Origin: Halobacillus litoralis
Lineage (GTDB): Bacteria > Bacillota > Bacilli > Bacillales > Halobacillaceae
Direction: 5' to 3'
DNA length: 64,000 nucleotides
Assembly: GCF_020171725.1 (NCBI RefSeq)
Contig: NZ_JAIVAJ010000010.1
Span: forward strand, 62,001-126,000
This document shows positions 19,112 through 26,473 of this stretch, in pieces. The notes beneath the pieces were generated by a model that did not search any database, was not told the DNA's origin, and saw only the letters and a program-made list of their open reading frames with translations. The position numbers and the translations under genes were made by a program. Each line of letters opens with the position of its first letter. The first letter of the stretch is position 1.

Positions 19112-20431
19112 ATGTCAAAAAATAGGCAACTTGATATATTTATTCCGGAAGATTTGCATCAAGAAAGTCCTACAACCACTCAAGTAACTGCTGAGGGTTA
19201 CGTCTTAAATGCTCAAGTGTTTGTTCAAGGTGGAAGGATAGTTTATCGTACAACTTTAAGCTTTTCCGATGTGAAAAAATTTCTGACACATACCAAAGAA
19301 AAACCGAGTTCTCATGAAGAGTTGATAGATGATGTTAATGATCTTCGTAATAGATACCTTAAGCCGAAGAAATCTAATGAACTAAAGAATTATATTATGA
19401 GCCAACCAAATGATTTTATTTTACCAGGACTAACTGTCATGGTAGATAATGCCTTGCCTTTTGAGTCTTTTATTCCTTCCCCAGATACAATAAAAGAGAT
19501 ATTCCATGAAAATGATTATCCTGACCTAAAGAAGAATCCCGGAATGATAAAAGAAGCTGTAGAAAGGTCCAATACCCCTCTGTTTGGACAAATTACAATT
19601 CCTTTTAATGAAGTTGGAGAAGTATTAGTAGAGTTAGATACAGGAGACGGGAACCACCGCACAAAAGCCATACACGATATTGTAGAGTTAACAGGTGGGG
19701 ATAGTTCTTCATATTATATTGGGTGTGATTTTTACGTCGAGCCTAATGTAGACAAGCGTAAAGAAATGTTTGTAGATCTCAATAATGGTACTCCTATCGA
19801 GCGTTCGATTTATAACATCTTGAAGGGAAAGGATCCTTTATCAATAGCTACGAAGGCGATCGCTGGTATAGATAGTGATCTTCATTATGTACAGCATTTG
19901 AGAAATGGGTACCAAGGTTATATAGGTTTTTCACCTGTTGATAACGTAGGTGCACGATCTAAAGTGACTTTATCGTTTAACATATTGAAAAACGTTATTT
20001 CCTACATCGCATTAGATCAAGGGAATGCTGAGAAGAACTTTAAAGAAGAGTTTGACCCAAGAGGCCCTAATTTTGAACGTTTACTTCGTTTTACTTCTAG
20101 GTATCTAAGATCTATATTTAACAATTTACAACCGTTTTCAGATATAAAGGGAAATCTCGAAAAGGTCCCTGCTTTAAGGGGGGAATATGTTTCTATGAGT
20201 GGGGCAGGCTTATATGTTATTGCAAGAGTAGGGCACATAGGATTCACAAAAAACCTTGACCCCGAAAAACTAGCAGAGAAATTATCAACAATAGATTGGT
20301 TGAGAGATGATAGTGGTAGTGTGTTTGAGGGAGGCATTTTAAGTTCTTCAGGGAAAATCTCAAACACAAGGACAGCACTAGATACCTCGACTATTAGTGT
20401 GTTGAGAGAGTTAGGTATATACAAGTATTAA
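19112..20431 (+). CDS. Orphan DndB-like / DGQHR-type protein
   Basis: A 439-residue soluble protein. Its landmark is ELDTGDGNHRTKAIHD near residue 172, a variant of the DGQHR/DndB signature, followed by FYVEPNVDKRKEMFVDLNNGTPI near 208, the usual second conserved block. DndB proteins regulate DNA phosphorothioation and related modification systems, but no dnd, ssp, dpd or restriction gene is in this window. The gene and its upstream region are clearly more AT-rich than ileS and the reductase around it, and terminators close both sides, which points to acquisition as a single cargo. Family assignment is from motif recognition; function is unknown. Confidence 0.7.
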   Translation: MSKNRQLDIFIPEDLHQESPTTTQVTAEGYVLNAQVFVQGGRIVYRTTLSFSDVKKFLTHTKEKPSSHEELIDDVNDLRNRYLKPKKSNELKNYIMSQPNDFILPGLTVMVDNALPFESFIPSPDTIKEIFHENDYPDLKKNPGMIKEAVERSNTPLFGQITIPFNEVGEVLVELDTGDGNHRTKAIHDIVELTGGDSSSYYIGCDFYVEPNVDKRKEMFVDLNNGTPIERSIYNILKGKDPLSIATKAIAGIDSDLHYVQHLRNGYQGYIGFSPVDNVGARSKVTLSFNILKNVISYIALDQGNAEKNFKEEFDPRGPNFERLLRFTSRYLRSIFNNLQPFSDIKGNLEKVPALRGEYVSMSGAGLYVIARVGHIGFTKNLDPEKLAEKLSTIDWLRDDSGSVFEGGILSSSGKISNTRTALDTSTISVLRELGIYKY

Positions 20432-20448
20432 TTTGTTTCTCATTTGCG

Positions 20449-20477
20449 AAAAGCCTGAACGGTATGTTCAGGCTTTT
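20449..20477 (+). terminator. Terminator of the DndB-like gene
   Basis: AAAAGCCTGAAC, a GGTAT loop and GTTCAGGCTTTTT form a 12-bp stem with a T tract, 17 bases after the stop. On the opposite strand it can also serve the aldo/keto reductase. Confidence 0.88.
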
Positions 20478-20539
20478 TGATATATTTATAACTTTTTAGT
20501 AAATGATTTAAACATATGATGTAAGAGGGGCTGTTAACA

Positions 20540-21544
20540 CTATTTCAAATCTGACCTCATCGGCGGACCATATTCCTCCAGCGTCCCATTCTCCAAATCA
20601 TCTACATACTTGAACAAAATCTTATCAATCCGCTGCCTTTCATCAGTCGTCAGCAGAAACTCATCCGCTCCATGAACCCCTTCCAGCTGAGAAGGTTTGC
20701 GGGCGCCCCATAGGACGACATCTGCGCCGACGGGGTGGTCCATGATCCATCGTACGGCCAGTTGGATGATGTTGCGGTCTCTCTTATCTGCGAACTCTTT
20801 CAATTCTTCCACCGCATCGATTAAGTTCGGGTATTTATCTCCCTGGAACAGCTCGATGTTGCTGCGTAAGTCATCGTCCGGGAAGGTAGCGTCTTTATCG
20901 TATTTGCCTGTCAGCATGCCGTGTGCGAGCGAACCCCATGACAACGTGGAGATGTTGTGCGTCTGGCAGTACTCGAACCAGCTCAGCAAGTAACGTTGCA
21001 GCATGTTCAAGTGCATTTGTGACGTATGGATCGGCGCGTGCTGCTGCCATTCGTGCATTTGATCCGGGCTGAAGTTGCTGACTCCGATGGCACGGATTTT
21101 TCCTTCATCATAGAACTCTTTCATTTTCTTAGCGGTCTCTTCTATCGATACATCGGTATCCGGCCAATGAATCTGATAGACGTCGATATAGTCTGTCTGC
21201 AGTCGCTCAAGGCTTGCCTGCAGTTCCTTTTCTAAATGCTCAGGACGGCTGTCACGATAGCCTCCGTTATCATCCCAGCCGATACCGGCCTTCGTAGCCA
21301 GTACAAGGTCTTCACGTTTTACATCCATATCGGCAATCGCCTGTCCGACCAACTTCTCAGACAGTCCTTGTCCATAGGCAGGAGCCGTATCAATGGTTGT
21401 GATTCCTTTTCTTATCGCTTCTTGAACGGTTTCGATCGACTGTTGCTCATCCGTTCCACCCCAGCCGCTTCCACCAATAGCCCAAGTACCAAGTGCAATT
21501 CTTGTCGCTTCTACATCGCTGTTTCCTAGTTTGATTTTTTCCAT
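20540..21544 (-). CDS. Aldo/keto reductase
   Basis: A 334-residue NADPH-type reductase with the AKR barrel. The catalytic tetrad is visible as Asp and Tyr in TIDTAPAYGQGLSE near residue 50, Lys in VLATKAGIGW near 84 and His in YQIHWPD near 130; IGVSNFSPDQM near 165 is the second AKR signature. It resembles IolS/YdbC-type members; substrate unknown. The ATG follows AGGAGG. A decayed copy of this gene's first codons and upstream region survives at 22841-22920, evidence of an old duplication. Confidence 0.9.
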   Translation of the reverse strand: MEKIKLGNSDVEATRIALGTWAIGGSGWGGTDEQQSIETVQEAIRKGITTIDTAPAYGQGLSEKLVGQAIADMDVKREDLVLATKAGIGWDDNGGYRDSRPEHLEKELQASLERLQTDYIDVYQIHWPDTDVSIEETAKKMKEFYDEGKIRAIGVSNFSPDQMHEWQQHAPIHTSQMHLNMLQRYLLSWFEYCQTHNISTLSWGSLAHGMLTGKYDKDATFPDDDLRSNIELFQGDKYPNLIDAVEELKEFADKRDRNIIQLAVRWIMDHPVGADVVLWGARKPSQLEGVHGADEFLLTTDERQRIDKILFKYVDDLENGTLEEYGPPMRSDLK

Positions 21545-21813
21545 CGTGTTGATTCCTCCTTACCTTTGGTAGAATTCCTGATTTTACGTGGTTGAAAACA
21601 TGCGAATATGTCGGAAAAGAGAAAGAAGTGAAGTTGAATGGGGGAAATGCTTGGTCTTTAGTAGTTAGGTGTAAATTTCGTGGACTCCAGTTTGCAACCC
21701 TTGATATGGTTTTCATTTCCATATAACTGCAGTTTTGATATGATATATCTGCTTATCTTTTATTGCATGTTTGTTAAAAAAATGAAATAGCGCTTGCTGA
21801 GAGGGGAATGTAG

Positions 21814-22026
21814 ATGTTTTCAAAGAGGAAAACCACAGCGGGGAAATGGTTATTCAATTTAGGTTTATGGATTTTTGCAGCTGGATTTGCATTTAGTGAC
21901 ATTGTGGATATTGATGGTTTGCCAAAGTTATTAGAGGCTGCATCTATCCCTCTCATCGTTATAGGACTATTGATGATCATCATCTCGAATTTCTTTAATA
22001 AAAAAGATTCAAAGGATATAAGGTGA
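21814..22026 (+). CDS. Small membrane protein, 70 residues
   Basis: A basic N-terminus (MFSKRKTTAGK) leads into two hydrophobic segments (residues 12-30 and 43-62) and a lysine-rich tail. The ATG follows GAGAGGGG at a suitable distance. No family recognised. It lies in the 560-base space between the reductase and the CPBP protease, in the same direction as the latter. Confidence 0.6.
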   Translation: MFSKRKTTAGKWLFNLGLWIFAAGFAFSDIVDIDGLPKLLEAASIPLIVIGLLMIIISNFFNKKDSKDIR

Positions 22027-22102
22027 GGAGATTTCGAATGTCTTGAAGATAGTAGAAACCTAGTTTGATCTTTGCCATACTCTGAACCTGGAGGTGATGT
22101 TC

Positions 22103-22741
22103 ATGAAGTTGGGTAAGGCGAAATTCGGAGTCGTCACGTTGCTGGTCGCTCTCTCAATCTACACGGTGTTGAAACTTCTATTTGACGATGTCTTCAGCAT
22201 TGAAACAAAATTTTACCCTTATCGGGAATACCAGAACATCGCGATCTTCTTCCTGTTTATGTTGAGCATGCTGTTGTTCAGGAGTTTTCGTGAGCATATC
22301 CGTACATACACGAACCTTCACGTCTTAAAAGCCCCCGGCATGTATGCTTGGGTCGCGCTGGGGTTCGTTCTTTTATATGTCGCACAATACGTCTCGTTCA
22401 CCTTTGGGATATTCGTCGATCCTGTTGAAGTGTTTCACTATCAGAACAACCTGTATGCGCTGAGCACATCTTCCTTCGTAATCATTGCCGCAACGGGCAT
22501 TTTCGTACCTGTGACGGAGGAGGTCGTGTTCAGGTCGCTCTTGTACCACTGGCTTCACAGCAAGCTCGGCTTCTATGCCGCCTTGATTCTGCAGAGCCTG
22601 ATTTTTAGTTTGCTGCACCCCAACTATCCGCTTCTCGGGATGTTGATGGGCGTGTTGATGGCGCTTCTCTACACACGTTATCAATCTTTTCTCCCTCCGC
22701 TCATACTCCATGCCGCCTGGAACACGTGGATCATGATATAA
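22103..22741 (+). CDS. CPBP-family intramembrane protease
   Basis: About 212 residues and six or so membrane segments. The three catalytic motifs of the CPBP (Abi/Rce1) family are present: EEVVFR near residue 141, FSLLHPN near 171 and HAAWN near 203. Members process or modify membrane proteins, some giving bacteriocin immunity; the substrate here is unknown. I place the start at 22103, eight bases after GGAGG, rather than at the GTG inside that site. The last 26 codons and the following 30 bases are matched by a degraded copy at 24344-24440. Confidence 0.88.
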   Translation: MKLGKAKFGVVTLLVALSIYTVLKLLFDDVFSIETKFYPYREYQNIAIFFLFMLSMLLFRSFREHIRTYTNLHVLKAPGMYAWVALGFVLLYVAQYVSFTFGIFVDPVEVFHYQNNLYALSTSSFVIIAATGIFVPVTEEVVFRSLLYHWLHSKLGFYAALILQSLIFSLLHPNYPLLGMLMGVLMALLYTRYQSFLPPLILHAAWNTWIMI

Positions 22742-22775
22742 GCGTATGTTGTTGTGGAACATTCTTGAAACTATA

Positions 22776-22835
22776 GAAGGAGGCGGCTTCTATGGTTTCA
22801 GGGCGATTGAGCCCCTTGGAACGAAGGGGAGACGG
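22776..22835 (+). pseudogene. Relic of a 5'-nucleotidase gene (about 20 codons)
   Basis: GAAGG at 22776 starts a stretch that aligns without gaps to codons 37-54 of the intact 5'-nucleotidase at 24478 (24586-24638): about 41 of 53 bases match, in the same strand and order. The relic would read EGGGFYGFRAIEPLGTKG against EGGDFADFRAIELQGTKG. The start of the gene and everything after are gone. At first sight the fragment looks like a structured leader because it forms hairpins. Confidence 0.75.
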
Positions 22836-22840
22836 CTCGC

Positions 22841-22920
22841 TGCTTCCTCGTTTGATTTTATCTATCGTGTTGATTTCATTATGATTGACGCCCTCAGATA
22901 GAATTGTTACGATTTCCTTA
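22841..22920 (-). pseudogene. Relic of an aldo/keto reductase 5' end and its upstream region
   Basis: Over 38 bases (22841-22878) 34 match the first codons and leader of the intact reductase gene (21517-21554), on the same strand. The start codon ATG has become ATA, and the relic would read IDKIKRGSS against MEKIKLGNS. Weaker similarity extends through the upstream region to about 22920 (GATAGAATT matching GGTAGAATT). The coding part stops where the 5'-nucleotidase relic begins. Confidence 0.75.
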
Positions 22921-22966
22921 CGACCGTTCGTCAGTAAAAAAGAAAGTCATAAAAGGAGTCATGCAT

Positions 22967-23308
22967 ATGAATCGTTCCTGGTTGTTAGTCGTAATCGGGT
23001 CTTTATTTGAGGTAGGCTGGGTGATAGGTTTGAAGCATGCTGATAATATCGTGACATGGGCAGGAACAGGCATAGCGATTTTCATTTCGTTTGCCATGCT
23101 TTTCAAGGCCACTAAGAAGCTAGCCGTCGGAACGGTGTATGCTGTCTTTACAGGGCTAGGAACAACGGGTACTGTATTGATGGAAATGATCGTTTTCGGG
23201 AAGCCTGTTAAATTATTAAATCTCTTGCTTATTTTTATCCTGCTCGTTGGGGTAATGGGTCTTAAATTAGTTACGGGAGAACATGAAGCAGAAAGGAGTG
23301 GATCCTGA
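22967..23308 (+). CDS. ykkC: SMR-family efflux subunit, YkkC-like
   Basis: A 113-residue small multidrug resistance protein with four membrane segments. The essential membrane glutamate is in [13 protein letters not shown] near residue 13, and [18 protein letters not shown] near 58 closely follows B. subtilis YkkC. It is expected to form a heterodimer with the next gene product. B. subtilis YkkCD is linked to guanidinium export, but I find no guanidine-I riboswitch core upstream; a TetR gene follows instead. The start at 22967 sits eight bases after AGGAG; the ATG six bases earlier is too close. Stop and next start overlap by one base. Confidence 0.9.
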   Translation: MNRSWLLVVIGSLFEVGWVIGLKHADNIVTWAGTGIAIFISFAMLFKATKKLAVGTVYAVFTGLGTTGTVLMEMIVFGKPVKLLNLLLIFILLVGVMGLKLVTGEHEAERSGS

Positions 23309-23622
23309 TGGCGTGGGTCTTTCTTCTATTAGCTGGAGGTTCTGAAGTCATAGGCGTAACCGGGCTGAATTTGATAAACAGGCATAAGAATTTGGTATCC
23401 GTATCCGTGTTCCTGCTTGGGATGATCAGCAGCTTTACGTTCCTGAGTTTTGCTATGCAGTCTCTTCCTATGGGAACCGCTTATGCCATATGGACGGGAA
23501 TCGGAACGGTAGGGTCCGGCCTTATGGGGATCTTATTTTTTGGTGAAACGAAGCATTGGCTTCGATTGGTATTTATGGCCATGGTCATCAGTGCGGCAAT
23601 CGGGCTGAAACTGATCAATTAG
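23308..23622 (+). CDS. ykkD: SMR-family efflux subunit, YkkD-like
   Basis: A 104-residue partner of the preceding SMR protein, four membrane segments. The membrane glutamate is in GGSEVIGVTGLN near residue 13, and MGTAYAIWTGIGTVGSGLMG near 57 matches the YkkD half of the pair. The ATG overlaps the ykkC stop (TGATG), so the subunits are made together. The TetR gene begins 40 bases later in the same direction. Confidence 0.9.
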   Translation: MAWVFLLLAGGSEVIGVTGLNLINRHKNLVSVSVFLLGMISSFTFLSFAMQSLPMGTAYAIWTGIGTVGSGLMGILFFGETKHWLRLVFMAMVISAAIGLKLIN

Positions 23623-23662
23623 AATAGTTGAAAAGTATTTTGAAGCTAGGAAGGTGACGTAC

Positions 23663-24256
23663 ATGAGCATCACTTCGGTTCAAATTAAACAGATTTCGTT
23701 GAAAAATTTCGCTCAAAATGGATATGAGGGCGCTTCGATGGCGGAAATAGCTGACGAAGTGGGGATTAAAAAGCAGTCCATCTATACTCACTTCAAAGGA
23801 AAAGACGAACTTTTCCTTACCCTGTGCCAGGATGCATATGAGCACGAAATAGCATTTTTGATGAATTACGTTAAACAGGAGAAGGAACTTCATTTAGAAG
23901 ACTTTCTGTACAATCTATTAGTGAAAAGTAAGGATCGCTACGAAACAGACGACTCCACGAAGTTCTGGATCCGTACAGCGTTCTACCCGCCGGTTCATCT
24001 GACAGACCAGATCATGCAGCTAACCTATGAGTACTTGGACCGGTCAGAGGAGTTATTGCTTCCGGTTATCGCATCCGCCCAAGACAAGCAAGAAGTTACC
24101 GATGAGGTCGAAAAAAAAGAGGCGGCTTCAGCTTATCTGGCTCTACTGGATAGTCTATACGTGGACATGTTATACGGAGGTCCCCGTCGTGTAGAGAGAA
24201 GGCTCGAAGCGTCGTGGAACATTTATTGGCGCGGAATTTCCCACCAATCTAAGTAA
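23663..24256 (+). CDS. TetR-family regulator of the SMR pair
   Basis: About 197 residues with an N-terminal TetR helix-turn-helix (residues 5-50: FAQNGYEGASMAEIADEVG, then KKQSIYTHFKGKDELF) and a helical ligand domain with FYPP near residue 110, as in QacR/YxaF-like regulators. It is the third gene of the SMR unit and probably represses it; no clear operator could be singled out. The start at 23663 follows GGAAGGTG; a GTG nine bases earlier lies in the ribosome site. Confidence 0.85.
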   Translation: MSITSVQIKQISLKNFAQNGYEGASMAEIADEVGIKKQSIYTHFKGKDELFLTLCQDAYEHEIAFLMNYVKQEKELHLEDFLYNLLVKSKDRYETDDSTKFWIRTAFYPPVHLTDQIMQLTYEYLDRSEELLLPVIASAQDKQEVTDEVEKKEAASAYLALLDSLYVDMLYGGPRRVERRLEASWNIYWRGISHQSK

Positions 24257-24294
24257 AAGTCATGGAGAAAGTCATGAATAATGATCGCCCATAA

Positions 24295-24340
24295 AATACC
24301 CTTACCTATCCAACGCTGACGGATAGGTAAGGGTATTTTT
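24295..24340 (+). terminator. Terminator of the SMR-TetR unit
   Basis: AATACCCTTACCTATCC pairs with GGATAGGTAAGGGTATT around a nine-base loop, followed by TTTT. It forms the right-hand edge of the SMR cassette; the relic of the CPBP gene starts directly behind it. Confidence 0.85.
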
Positions 24341-24343
24341 ATG

Positions 24344-24408
24344 CGCTTCTCTATCCACTTATCAATCAGTTCTTCCTCTATGCCTCTTGGAACGCATTTA
24401 TGGTATAA
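24344..24408 (+). pseudogene. Relic of the CPBP protease 3' end
   Basis: GCGCTTCTCTA, TATCAATC, ATGCC, TGGAAC and TATAAG line up in order with the last codons of the intact CPBP gene (22660-22741), with a short deletion. The relic reads LYASWNAFMV and then a stop, against LHAAWNTWIMI and a stop. The shared similarity continues 30 bases past the stop: TGTGGAACATT-TTGAAA at 24421-24437 and 22754-22770. No usable start remains. Confidence 0.72.
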
Positions 24409-24477
24409 GAGTATTGTTTTTGTGGAACATTTTTGAAATAATATAGTTAGAAAAATCAAACATTTTTGGAGGAACCT

Positions 24478-25863
24478 ATGAAGCTTGTGATCTTACATAC
24501 CAATGACATCCACAGCCGTTATGAGAACTTTGCCAAGGCGGCGACCATTTTGAAGCAGCGAAAAGACGACCAGACCCTCATCCTCGAAGGTGGAGACTTC
24601 GCCGATTTCCGGGCGATCGAGCTCCAAGGAACGAAGGGAGAGGCCGCACTCCAACTGCTTGAACACACGGGCTACGATGCGCTCACCATCGGAAACAACG
24701 AGACGTTCAACGGCATGGATACACTGGAGCACATGACCAGGACCACCCGCGTCCCTTTTATCAGCAACAATCTATCCAAGCTCGACCGAACCGCGATAGA
24801 AGGCGTGTGTCCTAGTATCATAGTTGAAAAAAGCAGAGTCCGCATCTTGATTACAGGGTCTTCCCCTGATCTGGGAGGCTTCAATGAAGGACTCGGTCTC
24901 CACGTCGAAGATTACAAGAAGGCGCTTCGCAGCACGCTCGACGAAAGAGAAGGCCAGTACGACCTCTGCCTCGTCCTCAGTCACGTCGGAACCGAAGCCG
25001 ATGCCGAGATCGCAGAAGCCTTCGATGAAGTCGGCGTCATCATCTCAGCGCACGATCATCAGCTTTATGCAGAAGCGAAAGTTATCCACGGCAGCATCAA
25101 CCACAGCGCCGGCAGCTTCGCCGAACACGTCGGAGTCGTCGAAGTAGAGAAGACGAGCGACGGCTGGCAGCTGGTTCACTCCGAAGTCCTCCCGACTGAA
25201 CATGCGCAGCCAGATCCGGACACCCTCCACCTTTTGAAACAAAGTAAAGAGGTGGCCATCAGTAATCTGCGCCAACCTCTCTTCTCACTTGAGCATCCAC
25301 TATGGCATGACGTGGTCGAAGAGAATCCACTGACGAATTTGATAGCGGATGGGTTGTTCGATTGGCTGGATTGCGACTTTGCCATCATCAACAGCGGAAT
25401 CGCAAACGCCGGACTGTTCGATTTCGTATCAAGGAAGAAACTGATCGAAGTTTGTCCGTCGCCCTTGAACCCGACAACCTTTGAAGTGAAAGGGGAAGAC
25501 ATCAAGCAGGCCCTCGAAGAATCACTGGATGCCCAAGTCTGCTTGGCAGACGGGAAGGGACCGGGGTTCCGAGGGAAGTTTGTGGGAAGCCTTCACGTAG
25601 CCGGCGCTGAAGTCGTGCACGACGGGAAAGCGATCCAACATGTGGCGATTCAAGGGGCACCGCTTGAAGACGATCGTTGGTACACCGTCGGTAGCTCGGA
25701 TTACCTGCACCGCGGGTCAGGCTATCCTTCGCTTGCGAACAACCGCAACGAATCTTACCGTCCGGAAGAGATCAAGGACGTCATCGAGAAGTATGCGCAG
25801 AAGAAAGAGTTTGTGGAACGGGCACACGATAAGCGTGTCATGCTTGAAGGAGTCAAACCATAA
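24478..25863 (+). CDS. Bifunctional metallophosphatase/5'-nucleotidase, YunD-like
   Basis: A 461-residue two-domain enzyme. The N-terminal calcineurin-like phosphatase has LHTNDIHSRYE near residue 5, EGGDF near 37, GNNETFNG near 70, VLSHVGTEAD near 166 and SAHDHQ near 190, binding the metal pair. The C-terminal 5'-nucleotidase domain carries NSGIANAGLF near 306 and YTVGSSDYLHRG near 400. There is no signal peptide, so it is probably cytoplasmic like YunD, acting on nucleotides or UDP-sugars. The start at 24478 follows TTGGAGG. A fragment of a second copy survives at 22776. Confidence 0.9.
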   Translation: MKLVILHTNDIHSRYENFAKAATILKQRKDDQTLILEGGDFADFRAIELQGTKGEAALQLLEHTGYDALTIGNNETFNGMDTLEHMTRTTRVPFISNNLSKLDRTAIEGVCPSIIVEKSRVRILITGSSPDLGGFNEGLGLHVEDYKKALRSTLDEREGQYDLCLVLSHVGTEADAEIAEAFDEVGVIISAHDHQLYAEAKVIHGSINHSAGSFAEHVGVVEVEKTSDGWQLVHSEVLPTEHAQPDPDTLHLLKQSKEVAISNLRQPLFSLEHPLWHDVVEENPLTNLIADGLFDWLDCDFAIINSGIANAGLFDFVSRKKLIEVCPSPLNPTTFEVKGEDIKQALEESLDAQVCLADGKGPGFRGKFVGSLHVAGAEVVHDGKAIQHVAIQGAPLEDDRWYTVGSSDYLHRGSGYPSLANNRNESYRPEEIKDVIEKYAQKKEFVERAHDKRVMLEGVKP

Positions 25864-25886
25864 AATAAGAGGGGAATGAAGGTTCT

Positions 25887-26357
25887 ATGATGACCTTTAA
25901 AGGAGAGAAAGACCGGTTTTTTGCTGTTTATGTAGCGAAGTCCTTCTTTTTGATTACGTGTTTTTGGCTTCTGCCATTTTTCGTTCATGAATATACGCAC
26001 AATCTAATCTTTGCAGGCATTTGGTCGTTCATCTATTTTTATTTACTGTTCACCAGTATTTTAATTATCTTCAATGTGAAATACGAATTCGAAAAGGATC
26101 ATCTGTATGCCCAAGGCGGCACGTTCAAGCGGAGAATTCCTTACGAGTCGATTTACAGAATCCGCACAACCGCCGATGTGTACTTCGGGGATGACATCCT
26201 GCTGACATCAGGGAACGCCATTGAGATTTTCTTTTACAAGAACGGCAGAGAGAAAAGCTTGAAAGTATCTCCGGATGACAGAGAGACGTTCATCAGCATT
26301 TTGGGTGGATCCTGCCCGCAGGCTGACATGGATGTGTACGACATTTCCTATAATTAA
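25887..26357 (+). CDS. Membrane protein with bacterial PH-like domain
   Basis: A 156-residue protein with two membrane segments (about residues 16-35 and 42-62) followed by a soluble domain rich in beta strands (YEFEKDHLYAQGGTFKRRIPYESIYRIR), which looks like the bPH_4 type of PH domain. Function unknown. The ATG lies eight to ten bases after GAGGGG, 24 bases behind the 5'-nucleotidase stop, so the two may be co-transcribed. A terminator follows. Confidence 0.7.
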   Translation: MMTFKGEKDRFFAVYVAKSFFLITCFWLLPFFVHEYTHNLIFAGIWSFIYFYLLFTSILIIFNVKYEFEKDHLYAQGGTFKRRIPYESIYRIRTTADVYFGDDILLTSGNAIEIFFYKNGREKSLKVSPDDRETFISILGGSCPQADMDVYDISYN

Positions 26358-26361
26358 GAAA

Positions 26362-26390
26362 GACGCCCATTTCGGTGGGCGTTTATTTTT
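26362..26390 (+). terminator. Terminator after the PH-domain gene
   Basis: ACGCCCA-TTTCGG-TGGGCGT stem followed by TTATTTTTT. Confidence 0.85.
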
Positions 26391-26473
26391 TATCGCTTGG
26401 TGGTAAATAAAGGTTGAAAATTAATCACTATATGTGTAATATTACACTTAATAAGAGGTGAGGAGGGAATAAG

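Noticed and set aside
22741..22966. Structured leader or riboswitch before the SMR genes
   Set aside because: The hairpins are explained by relics of the nucleotidase and reductase genes, and I could not match guanidine-I core blocks.
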